From positions 19,011,592 to 19,075,591 of the forward strand of contig NC_135554.1 in NCBI RefSeq assembly GCF_964340395.1: 64,000 nucleotides of DNA, in the 5' to 3' direction. This document shows positions 43,835-56,525 of this stretch, one piece after another. A model generated the notes under the pieces. The model was given only the letters and a program-made list of their open reading frames with translations. It was not told the origin of the DNA and did no database searches. This stretch comes from Glandiceps talaboti. Its lineage: Eukaryota; Hemichordata; Enteropneusta; Spengelidae. Both the position numbers and the translations under genes were made by a program. How positions within the stretch are numbered: the stretch's first letter is position 1; the number at the start of each line of letters is the position of its first letter.

Positions 43835-46730
43835 GATAAGTTTTAAAAACTGGAAGTGACCCAAAAATGTTAATTGGAAATATACACATAAAAAACACTG
43901 CATGGACAGAAAGTGTAACTATATTAACAACCATTGTTAGCATGTCACAATAATAGTTTTAGGTTGTTTCTATATTAGATTGTTGAAAGTGACGTTGCCA
44001 TAGTGATATTTTCGGTATTTTTTGTAAGGCATTGTGAATGCAGCTGATCATTGGTAATATTTAATCATTAATTTTCTCAATTAAAATTTGGACTTTTCGT
44101 ATCGAACGGGAAACTTCTCTGACCTCACAAGTACTGGTTATAGGGGAACACCACAGCAGTTAATAGTGTGCTTATCACCTTCAAATAAAGAAATCATGAA
44201 TATTTAGTTTCTGATATTATATACTCATGTCTGTTGATGCACATGAGACAATATGTGTCCATGGTAAGGACCTACACTGAACAATGAGTGAGGGATAAGT
44301 TTCAAGTTGATGTTTCTTGACAATGTAAGAATCATAACATGATTCTCCAGAACTCTGTTCATGAAAATGCTTAAATTTATGTCTTGCAGTGTTGTTCCCC
44401 TTTAATGATTACTAATAAGTGTATGACCAACTGTACATACTAAAGGCTTAACTACGAATCAATATTTTTTCATTATATGTATGAAAAAAAAAACGCGATG
44501 AAGCCGGTAGAAAAAAAAATATTCAAAGAATAGTTGTAGGTGAATACAAGAAAAATTGTGTTGCGATATATTTATTGTAAATATATGTGACTCATGGACA
44601 AACTTTCAGGTATTTGGTGGATTTCATGGATTTGAATATATAAAAAAAAGACAGGTTTATCATGAATTATTTTACTTTCGGAAGTATGGATTCACAACAG
44701 GGCATTAAGAGTGACTTTTTAAAGTGACAGATAGTTGAAGACAGACGTCTGGAGATTTCATCCAGAGAAAATATTAAGGAAGAATTGTCTTTTACTTTTG
44801 TTGATTCTCAAAAAGCTTTAATATTCTTAAAAGGAAATAGTGCATACTTACTCAATTTTGGGATAAACTTGCAGCATTTATTTGAATTAAACTCTGCTAT
44901 TGGGTGTTTCAGAGTTGGTCATTTCAAAGCTGTACTACTAGAGGGTGCTACAATGTTGTGCCACTATAGGGCGCTCTACACCAGAAAGGCCAATGCTGTT
45001 GGTTGATTACTTTCACATGACTGGAAAGTCCCCAAAATTGTAAACATATTTATTCATTGTATTTTAGTTGTTAGAGTGATAAATTTACATATTGACCTTG
45101 TGTTCCACATTGCTGCAAGCTATTTGGGGTATAATTTTTTTTCTGTTGATGCATCGAAAAATAATACCTCGGTGCAAGGATGTCTGTAAAATGCTGCTGT
45201 AAAGAGATTAGTGGTTTTATGATGGTGAGTGTGCCTTACCACCTCATCCCTGTGTAGTTACTGATTACATCACAAAACAACTCTTAACTTCAATATTACC
45301 TTTTATTCCAAATATATAACATTTCACAAAAAAGTTAAAAATACCATCATTACATGATAAAGTAGAAAAATATTACTGCTAGGTAACTTTAATACATTAC
45401 TCTTTAGACTATGATATCCTATTGTACTCCTGTGTTGATGAAATACATTTAAGTTCATTCATTTACAAGGGCATAGATGGCCAGTGAATGACATTTTGAT
45501 TATTAAATGAAGAATTGAATTCATTTTCATCACCAACACACAAATAGGCCACTAGCATTCCTGCCATTTTGGACAGTGTGATGCATGCTTCCCTTGAAAA
45601 CCTGCCATCTTGAATGGTGCATTGTGGGAAATGCGTGCTTGTCTTGAAAACCTGCCATCTTGAATGGTGCATTGTGGGAAATACATGTTCCCTTCAAATG
45701 TCACCACTTGTACTGTTGCATAATTTATAGTAGTGGTCAATTTATGTATAATGTAAAATGTTTTATTTTTGAAACGATGCCTCTTTCGTATCGAAAATCT
45801 GTCTCTTCATATATGATGTCATTAATTTCAACAAACAGGGTCCCTAGATATCAGGGTACTTTGCCATAATTGTGTTCTTTAGGAAACAGAGATATTTTAC
45901 CTTTTAGCCACAGCGGTGTTCTTTGTGTTCATGTTATTAGTATAACATTGTCATTATTTGATTGTGTAGAATTGTTGCCGGGCTTGTTTCAAAAATACAA
46001 ATTTGAAATGTGATTTAAATTGTATTTTAAAATTCACACTTTGATACATTTCATTCATTCATTCATTCATTCATGTCATCATCCGCCTGACAGACTGTTG
46101 TTCTGTCTAGCTATCTCAAATAAATCAACAGGTGCCAACATTTTCAATTTCAGGTTCTCAAACCTTAACAAATGTAGTAAGTCTGAATAATAACCCGACT
46201 TTAATAACAATCAGTAATACTGATCTGTGGAAGTAATTTCAGTGACGTTTTGACATTTTTTGAGTAAAACCATATAGTCTCAATTTCAGTGACTATTATA
46301 CTAGTTACAACTCAGGTAAATATTGATCTCTTTGAACCAACTTAAAGTATTTGTAACCCGTTTATTACAGTCAGGACTACCGTATCTCCCAATCAGGATA
46401 TAAACAGAAAATTATTTCCGAAAAAATACTCTAATGTGTGTATTGAAAAAATTACCCTGGACAACCTGTGTCCAACCCCAGGCTGTCTTGTAAGTCCTCA
46501 AGAGTAGAATGCATACATATCTATTTCCACATGCGCTGTGGCAGAGTTATGTGTGGCAGAGAGTTCAAAGGTCAGATCTCCTGATTGGGAGGTATTCCTG
46601 TCTGACTTGCAGGCATGCATGTCTCCTTTTTATCAACTTTCATAAGGCCAGTATTTCTCACAAGTTTATTGTTTAAACTACAGTGAGGACAGGATGATTT
46701 TATGTGGTAATGTGCTCAGGTATTGGGCAC
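43835..46730. other. Downstream of receptor 1; no further gene seen
   Basis: May include a long 3' UTR. 45560-45690 holds a short two- to three-copy repeat (CTTGAAAACCTGCCATCTTG, AATGGTGCATTGTGGGAAAT). Confidence 0.45.
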
Positions 46731-46732
46731 AA

Positions 46733-47445
46733 TTCAAGTTTGTGCATTGTAACTTTGTATATGTATTGGGTACAGTTCAAGCATGTGTATTGTAATTATA
46801 ACCATGTGTATTGGGAACATGTACAGTTCATTGTAACTGAGCATACTTTGGGTACAGTTCATGTGTGTGTGTTGTAACTGAGCATACAGTGGGTACAGTT
46901 TATGTGTGTGTATTGTAATTGAGCATACAGTGGGTACAGTTTATGTGTGTGTATTGTAACTGAGCATACATTGGGGTACAGTTCATGTGTGTATTGTAAC
47001 TGAGCATACTTTGGGTACAGTTCATGTGTGTATTGTAACTGAGCATACTTTGGGTACAGTTCGTGTGTGTGTATTGTAATTGAGCATACATTGGGTACAG
47101 TTCATGTGTGTGTATTGTTACTGAGCATACATTGGGTACAGTTCATGTGTGTGTATTGTAACTGAGCATACATTGGGTACAGTTCATGTGTGTGCATTGT
47201 AACTGAGCATACATTGGGGTACAGTTCATGTGTGTGTATTGTAACTGAGCATACATTGGGTACAGTTCATGTGTGTGCATTGTAACTGAGCATACATTGG
47301 GTACAGTTCATGTGTGTGTATTGTAACTGAGCATACATTGGGTACAGTTCATGTGTGTGCATTGTAACTGAGCATACATTGGGTACAGTTCATGTGTGTG
47401 TATTGTAACTGAGCATACATTGGGTACAGTTCATGTGTGTGTTTT
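46733..47445. repeat. 41-bp minisatellite, about 16 copies
   Basis: Unit GGGTACAGTTCATGTGTGTG then TATTGTAACTGAGCATACATT. A diverged continuation (ACTGTATTATAACTGTACATG) runs to about 47810. Confidence 0.93.
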
Positions 47446-48024
47446 GTACTGGACACAGCTCAAGTTTATGTATTGTAACTAACTATATGTATTGAACACA
47501 ATTGAAGTTTATGTATTGTAACTACATGCAAGGTTGTGTATTGTATGTGTAACTGTACATGAATTGAGCACAGTTTGTGGTACTGTATTATAACTGTACA
47601 TGAATTGGGCACAGTCTGTGGTACTATTGTAACTACATGCTTTGGAAACATTCTATGGTACTGTATTATAACTGTACATGAATTGGGCACAGTATTATAA
47701 CAGTTACTGTACATGAATTGGGAACAGTCTATGGTACTGTATTATAACTGTATATGTATCACCACATACATTTGGTACACACTTTATAAGTATTATAACA
47801 GTTACTATTCACAATTGATTACGGTTAAAAATTTTATGTCGTAACTATGTACAAATGTATTGTAATCATCATCAGAAATTAGACCATATATCATAATTTC
47901 ATATTCTGAATTCAGTGACTATTGTATAGTTCAAGTATTCAACAGTAGTTGTACTAGATATACTAGATGTAGTCTGAACTCAAACTACGTTGTAGTAGTT
48001 ACACTCAGTCCAGTATAGTCAGTA

Positions 48025-48260
48025 AGGTATACCATGATGGGGCGCCCTCTAACACCAGCCAACCCAAGTGTATGCTGTAAGGTACACCATGATAGGGCTC
48101 AGTGCCCTCACACATCGGCCACCCCTTCAAGTATAGGCTGTTAGGTATACCAGGATGGGGCGCCCTCTAACACCAGCCAATCCAAGTGTAGGCTGTAAGG
48201 TATACCATGATAGGGCTCAGTGTCCTCACACATCTGCCAACCCCTCAAGTATAGCCTGTT
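48025..48260. repeat. Tandem GGTATACCATGAT...GCGCCCTCT repeat
   Basis: Four units alternating GATGGGGCGCCCTCTAACACC and GATAGGGCTCAGTG(C/T)CCTC. Related to the sequences at 18185 and 61515. Confidence 0.8.
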
Positions 48261-48269
48261 AGGTGTTTC

Positions 48270-50350
48270 ACTAAGTACTAGTCTGTACATTTGTTTATTT
48301 TTGTGTGGTCTTTACTCAGTTTTGTCAAACGTTACTTCTCAGATAGTCTAGAATTCTAAACTGGTACAGTACATTACGTTTTAAAAACTTCATTCCCAAT
48401 ACCCAGTTTAGTGAAAAGGGTTGCTCAACACAGAAATCTTTGCTGCCCCAACTGTGTTCATATAAACAGGTTGACATCGTCGCATCCCCACATGTTTAAA
48501 CAGACAGGAGGTGGAGTCCTGGTTGGACATTTGCATATCAGTGCAATCCTAACAGTCAAAACAGCTGTATCAAATGAAACTTATATTAATGAGTGATGAC
48601 AACAGCCTGTCAGTTTGTGATGGATTACTACTGACATGCGCCCTTTGCACTTCGCTCACCACAGGGAAGCACCACAATTTAACACCTTTTATAACCGTCT
48701 TGACTAGACTGGGATTGTACCTGTACATGTACCAGTTTAGAATTCTAGACTACTTCTCAGATGATTGTCAGGTTTCCTTTGTTTTTCCAGTCACAGCAAT
48801 AATAGATTAATATTGCGTAATATTGTGTCACTATTGGGTTATCAATACCCTGGCGCATTGCTATAACTTTGGACTCTTAGTATTATATGGATGTATAAAT
48901 ATACTTAATTAAACCTCCATGACAAAGAGTTTGAATTCAGGATAGCAATGTGTACCATAGACTATCAGACTATTAACTGTAAACTCAGGAGTGATATTAT
49001 TATATGTTCATCAGGATAGGGTTTTTTTAGTGTGTTTTACCTGGTGTACTTCATTTGGACAACTTTGCTCGCACCACTTTCATCAAACTTAAGTCACCAG
49101 ATTTTCTATTTGCCAACATGCATATTATAACTATGAAGGGATTAGGGAAAAGAAATATGAAATAAACAAAAAATATGTGTACAAGATATACAGTCTGACA
49201 ATATGGTTTATATAAGTTAAATGAATTTGTAAACTACATACTGTGGTAACAACTGTCAAATTTATGTGTAAGTTGCACTTCTTTATATCATATTCTTGCA
49301 CTTCTGATTTTTTAAATAATTTATTTGGAGGGGATGATTAAATCTAAACAAATACACAGGGTTCATGTGTTCTTCTAAACTCCTGGAACATCCTGGAATT
49401 TCAAAGGACTCCAGGAAAACTTCCTGGAAAAAAGGGATTGATGCCTGAAAAATTGACTTGCTTTAGAAAATTGACATTACTCTCATAAAGTGTTGATTGT
49501 CGAAAGAAAAAAAATGTTTTGGGACATTGTATTTAAAATTTTAAAATCAATACATTGTTTTGCTACATTGTATTTTTAAAATTTAAAAATCAATACATAT
49601 GTCGTGAGTTACTATTAATTGTTTGTAAAATTTTAAAAAGCATGTGTGTTGACGGAATAAATAAACACACCTGGAAAATGACCAAAGTTGATCTGAATAC
49701 GCACGGAAAACTAATGAAAAAGTCACGGAAAGTCCTGCAATTTGATTTGACTTTCAGTGTATGAACTCTGTATACAGTACATTTTTACTGTCTTAGCTTT
49801 AATGTAAATACGGTGTCATGAACTGCAGCCTCGTTTACGGCATTGTCCATGACGTGTCATACGTCCAAGAGGCTGTGGTTTCATTCGCGTATTATACAAT
49901 ACAAGTATTTTTCTCTGTGGCTTTGTACATCAACACTGCAACAACTCAGATTGCTTCATGCCTACCATGTGATATACAATGCCTTTATAGCAAGATACAT
50001 ACACTGAAATCTGACTTTGCAAAAGTTTGATATTTTGCAGTGTCACGGAAGAAATAATCAAAAATAGCATCTATGATTAATTGAAGATTACAAACATTTT
50101 CTCTCCGTCACAAATGTTGTTTAATCATATTTTACATTTCGTATATCAGCAAAAAAAAAAAAGTTGTGCAATGTTGCGAAATGTAAACTTTACTTTTCAA
50201 AGTATATATATATATATGAAGCTATTCATTGTGGTAGTTACAATAATTTGTCACTGATCAATATGTGTTAACATGAATTGTTTGTATATTGCCATGTTTT
50301 CATGATATTCTGTGCCTTAGCCATTCAAAGCCTTTATAAATGTTCTGCTA
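48270..50350. other. No gene seen
   Basis: Only short ORFs. 49360-49430 resembles the dispersed sequence near 830-900. Confidence 0.45.
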
Positions 50351-50364
50351 TCCTTCCAGTTTCT

Positions 50365-50960
50365 CAATGGTGCTCAATAGACTTTTTGCATACCACAATA
50401 AGGAAGCTCTTAATGTTCACCTAGGGTGTTTTAGAGACATTTCGATTATCACTGTTAAATTTCAGCTAGTATGCTCAATAGACTTTTTGCATACCCACAA
50501 AAATGCTGTTAATGTTCCTCTAAGATGCCAAATAGACTTTTTGCATACCACTAAGGAAACTGCTAATTTTTCATGCTTAACCACATTGGGTTACAGAAAC
50601 CAAGTCACTAAAGGGTTGACAGACTTTTTGCATACCACAGAGGATATAGTTCATTTTTGCATACCATGGAGGATGCTGCCAATGTTCCACACGGTGCTCA
50701 ATAGACTTTTTGCATATCACAACAGTATTGTTAATTTTCTGCTAGGATGTTCAATAGACCTTTTGCATACCACAGAGGGCGCTGTTAGTGTCCTCTTAAG
50801 AGGCCTTTTGCTTGCATAGACTTGTTGCATGTGAAAGTGGGTGCCGTATCACTAAATTGTTCAATGTGATGTCTGTGCATACCACAGGTGGAGCTGTTTC
50901 ATAAGGCACTCAATAGACCTTTTGCATACCACAGAGGGCACTGTTGTACTATTATACTAC
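50365..50960. repeat. Diverged ~60-bp repeat with CAATAGACTTTTTGCATACC
   Basis: About nine copies of (CTCAA)TAGACTTTTTGCATACCAC followed by variable GAGG..GCTGTTAATGTT. It is open in frame 50340-50819 by repeat structure; not a gene. Confidence 0.8.
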
Positions 50961-51579
50961 TTTCCTTTCTATAATACTACTATTGGATTTTTCATATATG
51001 GTTGTCAACTTTTTCACTAATAAGGTAAATATTGTTATATAAAAGGAATTTCTTTCTACATGTATATGTATCACAGAAAACACATCTGCGGAATAATGGT
51101 AAAAAAAAGGTCTTCATTGTTTCTTAAATTTGTAGCTTTTCAAACTTGGCTAGGGAGACTGCCATTCAGTCAGTTAGTATCCTAGGGGATCTGTTTTACT
51201 GAGTCAAAGACGAGGTTTGTTAATAATTAACGAAAAGGAAAGACAAGTAGCTAAGATAGACATATAGATTGGTTTATGCTCAACACATTAAATAAAATTT
51301 TTAGTTAGATTATTCGGAATCACCTTGAAAAGTATCACCCCTTTTTTATAATTGAAAATGTTCAAGATTTGGATAGATTATGACAATCTAAAATAAGACG
51401 GTTGATTCTATTATTGCCAAATGGGTGATTCAAGTCTACCGATAGGTTTGATAAGATTTACACAAGGCAATACTGTGTAAATTTTTTTGTTGATGCTATT
51501 TTTTAGATTAGACCAGATGCTGCAAACAACTCAATATTCAACAATTTTGATGTTCATTTTTGTATTCAGTACACGTTAT

Positions 51580-52466
51580 TAGTCCCCGCGGACGAAGTCC
51601 GGAACGGGGACTTATAGATTGGGTTCCGTCTGTCCGTCCGTCCGTGTGTCTGTGCGTCCGTCCGTCCGTCCGTCCGTCCGTCCGTCCGCAGCTGTTTCTT
51701 GGAGATGCCTGGACCGATTTTTTTCAAACTTGGTACAGGGGCAACATACTATGGCATACATATGCACGTCAATTTGTTTTATGATACGATCCAATATGGC
51801 CGCCTAGCAACCATTTTGTTTGCGAATTTTCCCTGTCTAAAGCCATAACTCAGACATGCTTTAACAGATCTCATTCAAAGTTGGTATTAGGACAGTGTTC
51901 TATGACATACATGTGCATATTCATTGTTGTCATGATACGATCCAATATGGCCGCCTAGCAGCCATTTTGTTTGTGAATTTTCATGTCCAAAGCCATAACT
52001 CAGACATGCTTAAACAGATCTCATTCAAAGTTGGTATTAGGACAGTGTTCTATGACATACATGTGCATATCCATTTTCGTTGTGATACGATCCAATATGG
52101 CTGCCTGGCAGCCATTTTGTTTGCGAATTTTCATGTCCAAAGCCATAACTCGGACATGCTTGAACAGATCTCATTTAAAGTTGGTATTAGGACAGTGTTC
52201 TATGACATACATGTGCATATCCATTTTCGTCTTGATACGATCCAATATTTTTGTTTGTGAATTTTCCATGTCCAAAGCCATAACTCAGACTCCATTTTCA
52301 TCATGATATGATCCCCCATACCCAACCAATCCTTTATTGTTGGAGGCATATTCCATGTCCAACAAGCACACACAACATATCTAAGTCTGTTTGTTTTAGG
52401 TTCACAAATGTTGTTGCGTGATCAGAGTAGTGATAATTCCTTAAAACCCAATTATAGCGGGGACTA
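51580..52466 (+). mobile_element. 887-bp TAGTCCCCGC element with internal 150-bp tandem repeats
   Basis: Ends TAGTCCCCGC and GCGGGGACTA, consistent with a TA target and short inverted ends (Tc1/mariner-like rule). Inside: a foldback GTCCCCGCGGACGAAGTCCG, (CCGT)n, then about 3.5 tandem units of exactly 150 bases (GATACGATCCAATATGG at 51785, 51935, 52085 and 52235). No transposase. Confidence 0.82.
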
Positions 52467-52788
52467 TGTCATTATCAATGACTTGTTTAATATGTTGAGC
52501 TGTTAGTCGAGGTTTGTACACCCATGATTAGACTGTAAAATACGTTGTGTTGTTCCAACCTCACCGGCCTCCTCAGAGGGGTTGACCGATGTGTATGGGT
52601 GCTGCATCACGACGTACTTTACAGACTACCCCATGATGTGAGGGCTGTTATGTTCAACTGTAACATGCCCCTGGAATCTCTCTTTGACTGACTAACAAAG
52701 GGTATAGTTATTTCAGAGACACAAATGATGTATTAAATGACAGGATTGTAGCCTTGAATTTGGAAGAGAGAGGCACATAAACTCAAAC

Positions 52789-53160
52789 TACAACTGTTGA
52801 CATCAGAGTGTTAATGAGCGGAACCTGTTACAAAAAGTGAAAGTAAACAACTGAATTGGATTAATAACACTTGGCACAGCATGTGAGAAGTGCAGAGAAT
52901 TATATTACGTTTCATCATTTGATAAGAACAGTTGTACGGTCTCTTTATGTAATAATTCATGCACACATATAAATTACAAGTTCTTATGGCATTTCATGTA
53001 CAAACAAAGATTCTATACAATTGTTTTTATAAAATCATGAAATATATTTCAACCCACTTTTATCCCAACATGCTGTGCCAAGTATCATTAATCCAATTCA
53101 TTTGTTTACTTTCCTTTGTAACAGGTTCTGTTCGTTAACAGTCTGATGTCAACAGTTGTA
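52789..53160. mobile_element. 372-bp foldback element with ~105-base arms
   Basis: Starts TACAACTGTTGACATCAGA and ends in the inverse. The arms match with scattered changes (GAATTGGATTAAT, CTTGGCACAGCATGT). TA at both outer ends could be the target duplication. Confidence 0.7.
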
Positions 53161-53918
53161 TATGTTCAGTTTTTTGTGTAGGCTGAATGGTTCTTCAGCA
53201 TGAGCATGTCTTAATCACCCATCATTAGTGTGTTGAGTGATAAAACACTGACATATGACGAATATTTCAGTGTACAGGTTTGCAACACAAGTTAGGTTCT
53301 GTAACAGTTGTGCTGCAGTGCCACTAGTGCTATTTATGGTAATGCCATTAACATTATGTCAAAGCATGTACCCAGCCAGTTATAGCTATAAGTCTTAGTA
53401 TAGGAACACAACCGATTTTTGTGGTAGTGATGTAGACATAATGCTAAGGCATCCTACAGGTACAAATATACTAGTAAAATTAGATTTGTGAAAGTCAAGT
53501 CTTCATTATAATGACGCACTTTAATACCAAAGTCTGGGACTGTAAACCTGTTGTTACCCTAAATTGTTCAATCACATAAAGCCAGATGTACTGAACTATC
53601 TCAAAGTAAAAGGTTTTGGGGAAAAAATTGTTTATTATAGTGTTTACTACGACAAAATCGGTTGTACGAGATTACAGTGTGAACTAAATAAAGGTATAGT
53701 GTAAACATTCTAAAGTTGATATGTTCTATTTTGGAAAGCAACTGAAAGTCTACGGATGGACTACAAATGTTTCAAGTTTTGTACATGGTGACGGGAGCAC
53801 TCTATTTTTCTTGAAATAAATATATGATATATGTTTTATCTGGTGTTCTTTATTTGTCAGATATAAATTTGTGATTTTGAGCACCGCAGGAAGGGTGCTA
53901 TAGGCATGATTAATTTAT

Positions 53919-53942
53919 GTGTGTGTGTGTGTGTGTGTGTGT
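53919..53942. repeat. (GT)n microsatellite
   Basis: About 12 GT units next to the following inverted-repeat element. Confidence 0.9.
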
Positions 53943-53944
53943 AG

Positions 53945-54457
53945 GGCCCAGGATAAACGTCAAACTTCTAATTATATTGAAGTTGACACAAGCCCAGAAT
54001 GAAAATGATGCGGAGTAGATGTCGAATCTAATCTATCTAATTTAATACAAAAAGCGAACAGCTTAGAGGGTCTAGTGAGATCTGATACACTTAGGTGGTC
54101 AAATCATATGGCAGATTGGAGATTTTTGTTGATACACAAAATGAAGGAAGAGATACTTTATACTGTGATATTTAAAATAAAGATGAAGGGAATTCAATAC
54201 GAGAATGATGCACGAGATGAGCATTGATGGCATATGCTTGAAAATGACATGACTGCGCATGACAGGCACATTGAATTGTGGTTAGTTTGTATTAGATTCG
54301 ACACAGCCAAAGTTTGACGCTTATTGTGATTTGCACTTGTGTCGTTATTATTGACAGGCTGTGCCAAATTTAACATTAGTTGCTGCAACTAATTGCAATA
54401 AGTGGAATTTGTCGAATTAGATTCAGCACAAGAGCAGTTCAACGTTTATCCCAGGCC
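53945..54457. mobile_element. ~513-bp element with imperfect inverted ends
   Basis: GGCCCAGGATAAACGTCAAAC and, at the far end, the inverse of GGCCTGGGATAAACGTTGAAC. Flanked by TA on both sides. ATTAGATTCGACACAG and related text repeats inside. Confidence 0.55.
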
Positions 54458-54459
54458 TA

Positions 54460-55950
54460 AATGTTTTAACATTGAGAGCGCTGTTGTACTGCAGGTGTAT
54501 TTAAAACTAACTTTTGATCGGATTTAGATTGAGATTTCAAAGAATGAAACAAAGGTTCACCTTAGATACATGGCAATAAACCCAACCTTTTTAATAATTT
54601 TACAGAGACAAATTGTTATAGTACTTTCTATTTCATTAAAAATAGCTATAATTACATTTCGATATTAAGTATATACAGATCAGATATTCAAAGGGGGTTT
54701 TTCATGTTTAATATTACAAATATGGAATACAATATAGGCCACACAGATATATACACAGAGCTAAGTATATGGAAATAATTATTATATTAGCAATTAAAAC
54801 AGAGTGTCTCATTACTGCATCTTGGAATCAGACTATTGTACACTCACTGGCACATTTTTTTAAAAGACCATCAGGCGTAATAAAAAAAAATTATGTGGTT
54901 CCGATTACACTCAATTTTAGAATAGGTGGGGTAAGTAGATTTTTCAATTTTTTATTTGTTATTTTTTGTGTGAGCGTCTAGTTCAGGTTTTCCATTGTTT
55001 TCCAAATGGTCTCTGTGTTGTTTATTTCTTCCTATCAGATGTACAGCCATTACAGATTGGAAGAACAGTTTTATAGTCTTTTTTTTAGTTGATGTCAGTT
55101 TTCACATCCACTATTTCTGGCAAGACTTCACAATTTCCCCCAAAAAAAATTTAGGGTGGGCAGTGAAAAACTAGGTGGGGTCGAGTAACCGGAACCAAAC
55201 AATTATTTCATCAGGTCTAATCTGGTTTGATTAATTAATCTTAGAAATTCCTCTCTAAATTACAGGTAAAAAACAACTATTTTAAAATTCGATAAATTTT
55301 TTTTATCTAAAGTACATTTTGTCATCCATGTAACATATTTAGAATATCATTTCATGAAAAAAAAAATTTAAAAAGCTTCAGACTACCCATATACCCTAAA
55401 TGAGGGCCTCAGTAGGGTCTATGGACTATTACAGTAATCCAGTGACCTGCTTGAATTTCCCTTGAATTGTAACGTATTTAAAAATTTGTAAAAATACAAT
55501 ATTTGAAGTATACTGTAACAGTTTTTAAGTTGCATAATTAAGTCATTTACTTCGTCATGAAGGGGAATACCACTCCAGGAAATAAAAAGTATTTCATAAA
55601 TTTGTGTTCTGGGGAGTCATTTATCACATAAATTTCACTTGAATGCCAAGAAAAAAAACTGAAACTCTTTTTTTTTTCTCTGATGTTCAAGCAGCGGTCC
55701 AATGTTGCCGCATGGGACTTTGCATACATGCATACTTGTTAGATGAACACTGGCTATTCATGATTATTTATTTGATGATAGTAAGCACTTAGGAGTCATG
55801 AATATTCATTGTTCCTGTGAGGCAACAGTGGATCACTATTAAAACAAAGCAGATGAAGTGGAATTTCAATTTAGTGTTTCTTGGTAATATCACAAAATTT
55901 CTGTGATATGAAATCATAAAATGACTCTCCAGAACCCAAAGTTCATGTAA
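54460..55950. other. No gene seen
   Basis: AT-rich, short ORFs only. It may include the 3' UTR end of receptor 2. Confidence 0.45.
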
Positions 55951-55955
55951 ATACC

Positions 55956-55961
55956 TTTATT
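55956..55961 (-). terminator. Possible poly(A) signal of receptor 2
   Basis: AATAAA on the minus strand about 565 bases after the stop codon. Weak: one hexamer in AT-rich DNA. Confidence 0.25.
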
Positions 55962-56525
55962 TCCTGGAGAGGGATCCCTTTGTAAATGGAAATTCATTTT
56001 CTGTATGTGTAATGTCCACAACATCAAATGTTATCATATTTGAATGCAGACAATGTTGATAACACCTATTGTTTGAATCATATAGTTGTTTTCATATCAA
56101 TAATGACAATAGTGGATAATATTCATAAAGTACTTATTTTTCACACATAAAGCTCAGTACACAGTCCTACAGTTGACGTTACCTTTGGCACAGACCTATA
56201 ATGGCACACCTCTTTAAACTTTCTCATCTCTCAGGGAAGCACACAACCCCTGCAAGAAATAATGTTGCTTCTTTTTTATAGAGCTGGGTTCAGTGAAGCA
56301 CAATCGTGGGTCAATTCTTGCCAAAAAACTTGAGCCATTTAGAAACAAGTAGTATCTGTGTTGTGTTGTTTTGTTTTGGACTGTGTGCTGTTTAGGGAAC
56401 TATTAAACTGCCTCTCACAAGCTAATAAAACAAATCACTTTTACAAGTGACCAATAGTAAAGTCAAAGAGGAATTTTGTCACTAAAAGTGTCTGAATTGG
56501 TCTCAAATGATAATAACAAGGAGTA

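Noticed and set aside
50340-50819. 159-aa plus-strand ORF
   Set aside because: The frame follows a diverged repeat (RLFAYHN/DFLHTT); no splice sites or known domain.
51895-52306. ORFs of 107-121 aa with repeated MTYMCISIF or FYDIHVHIHF
   Set aside because: Translations of the 150-bp internal repeat of the TAGTCCCCGC element.
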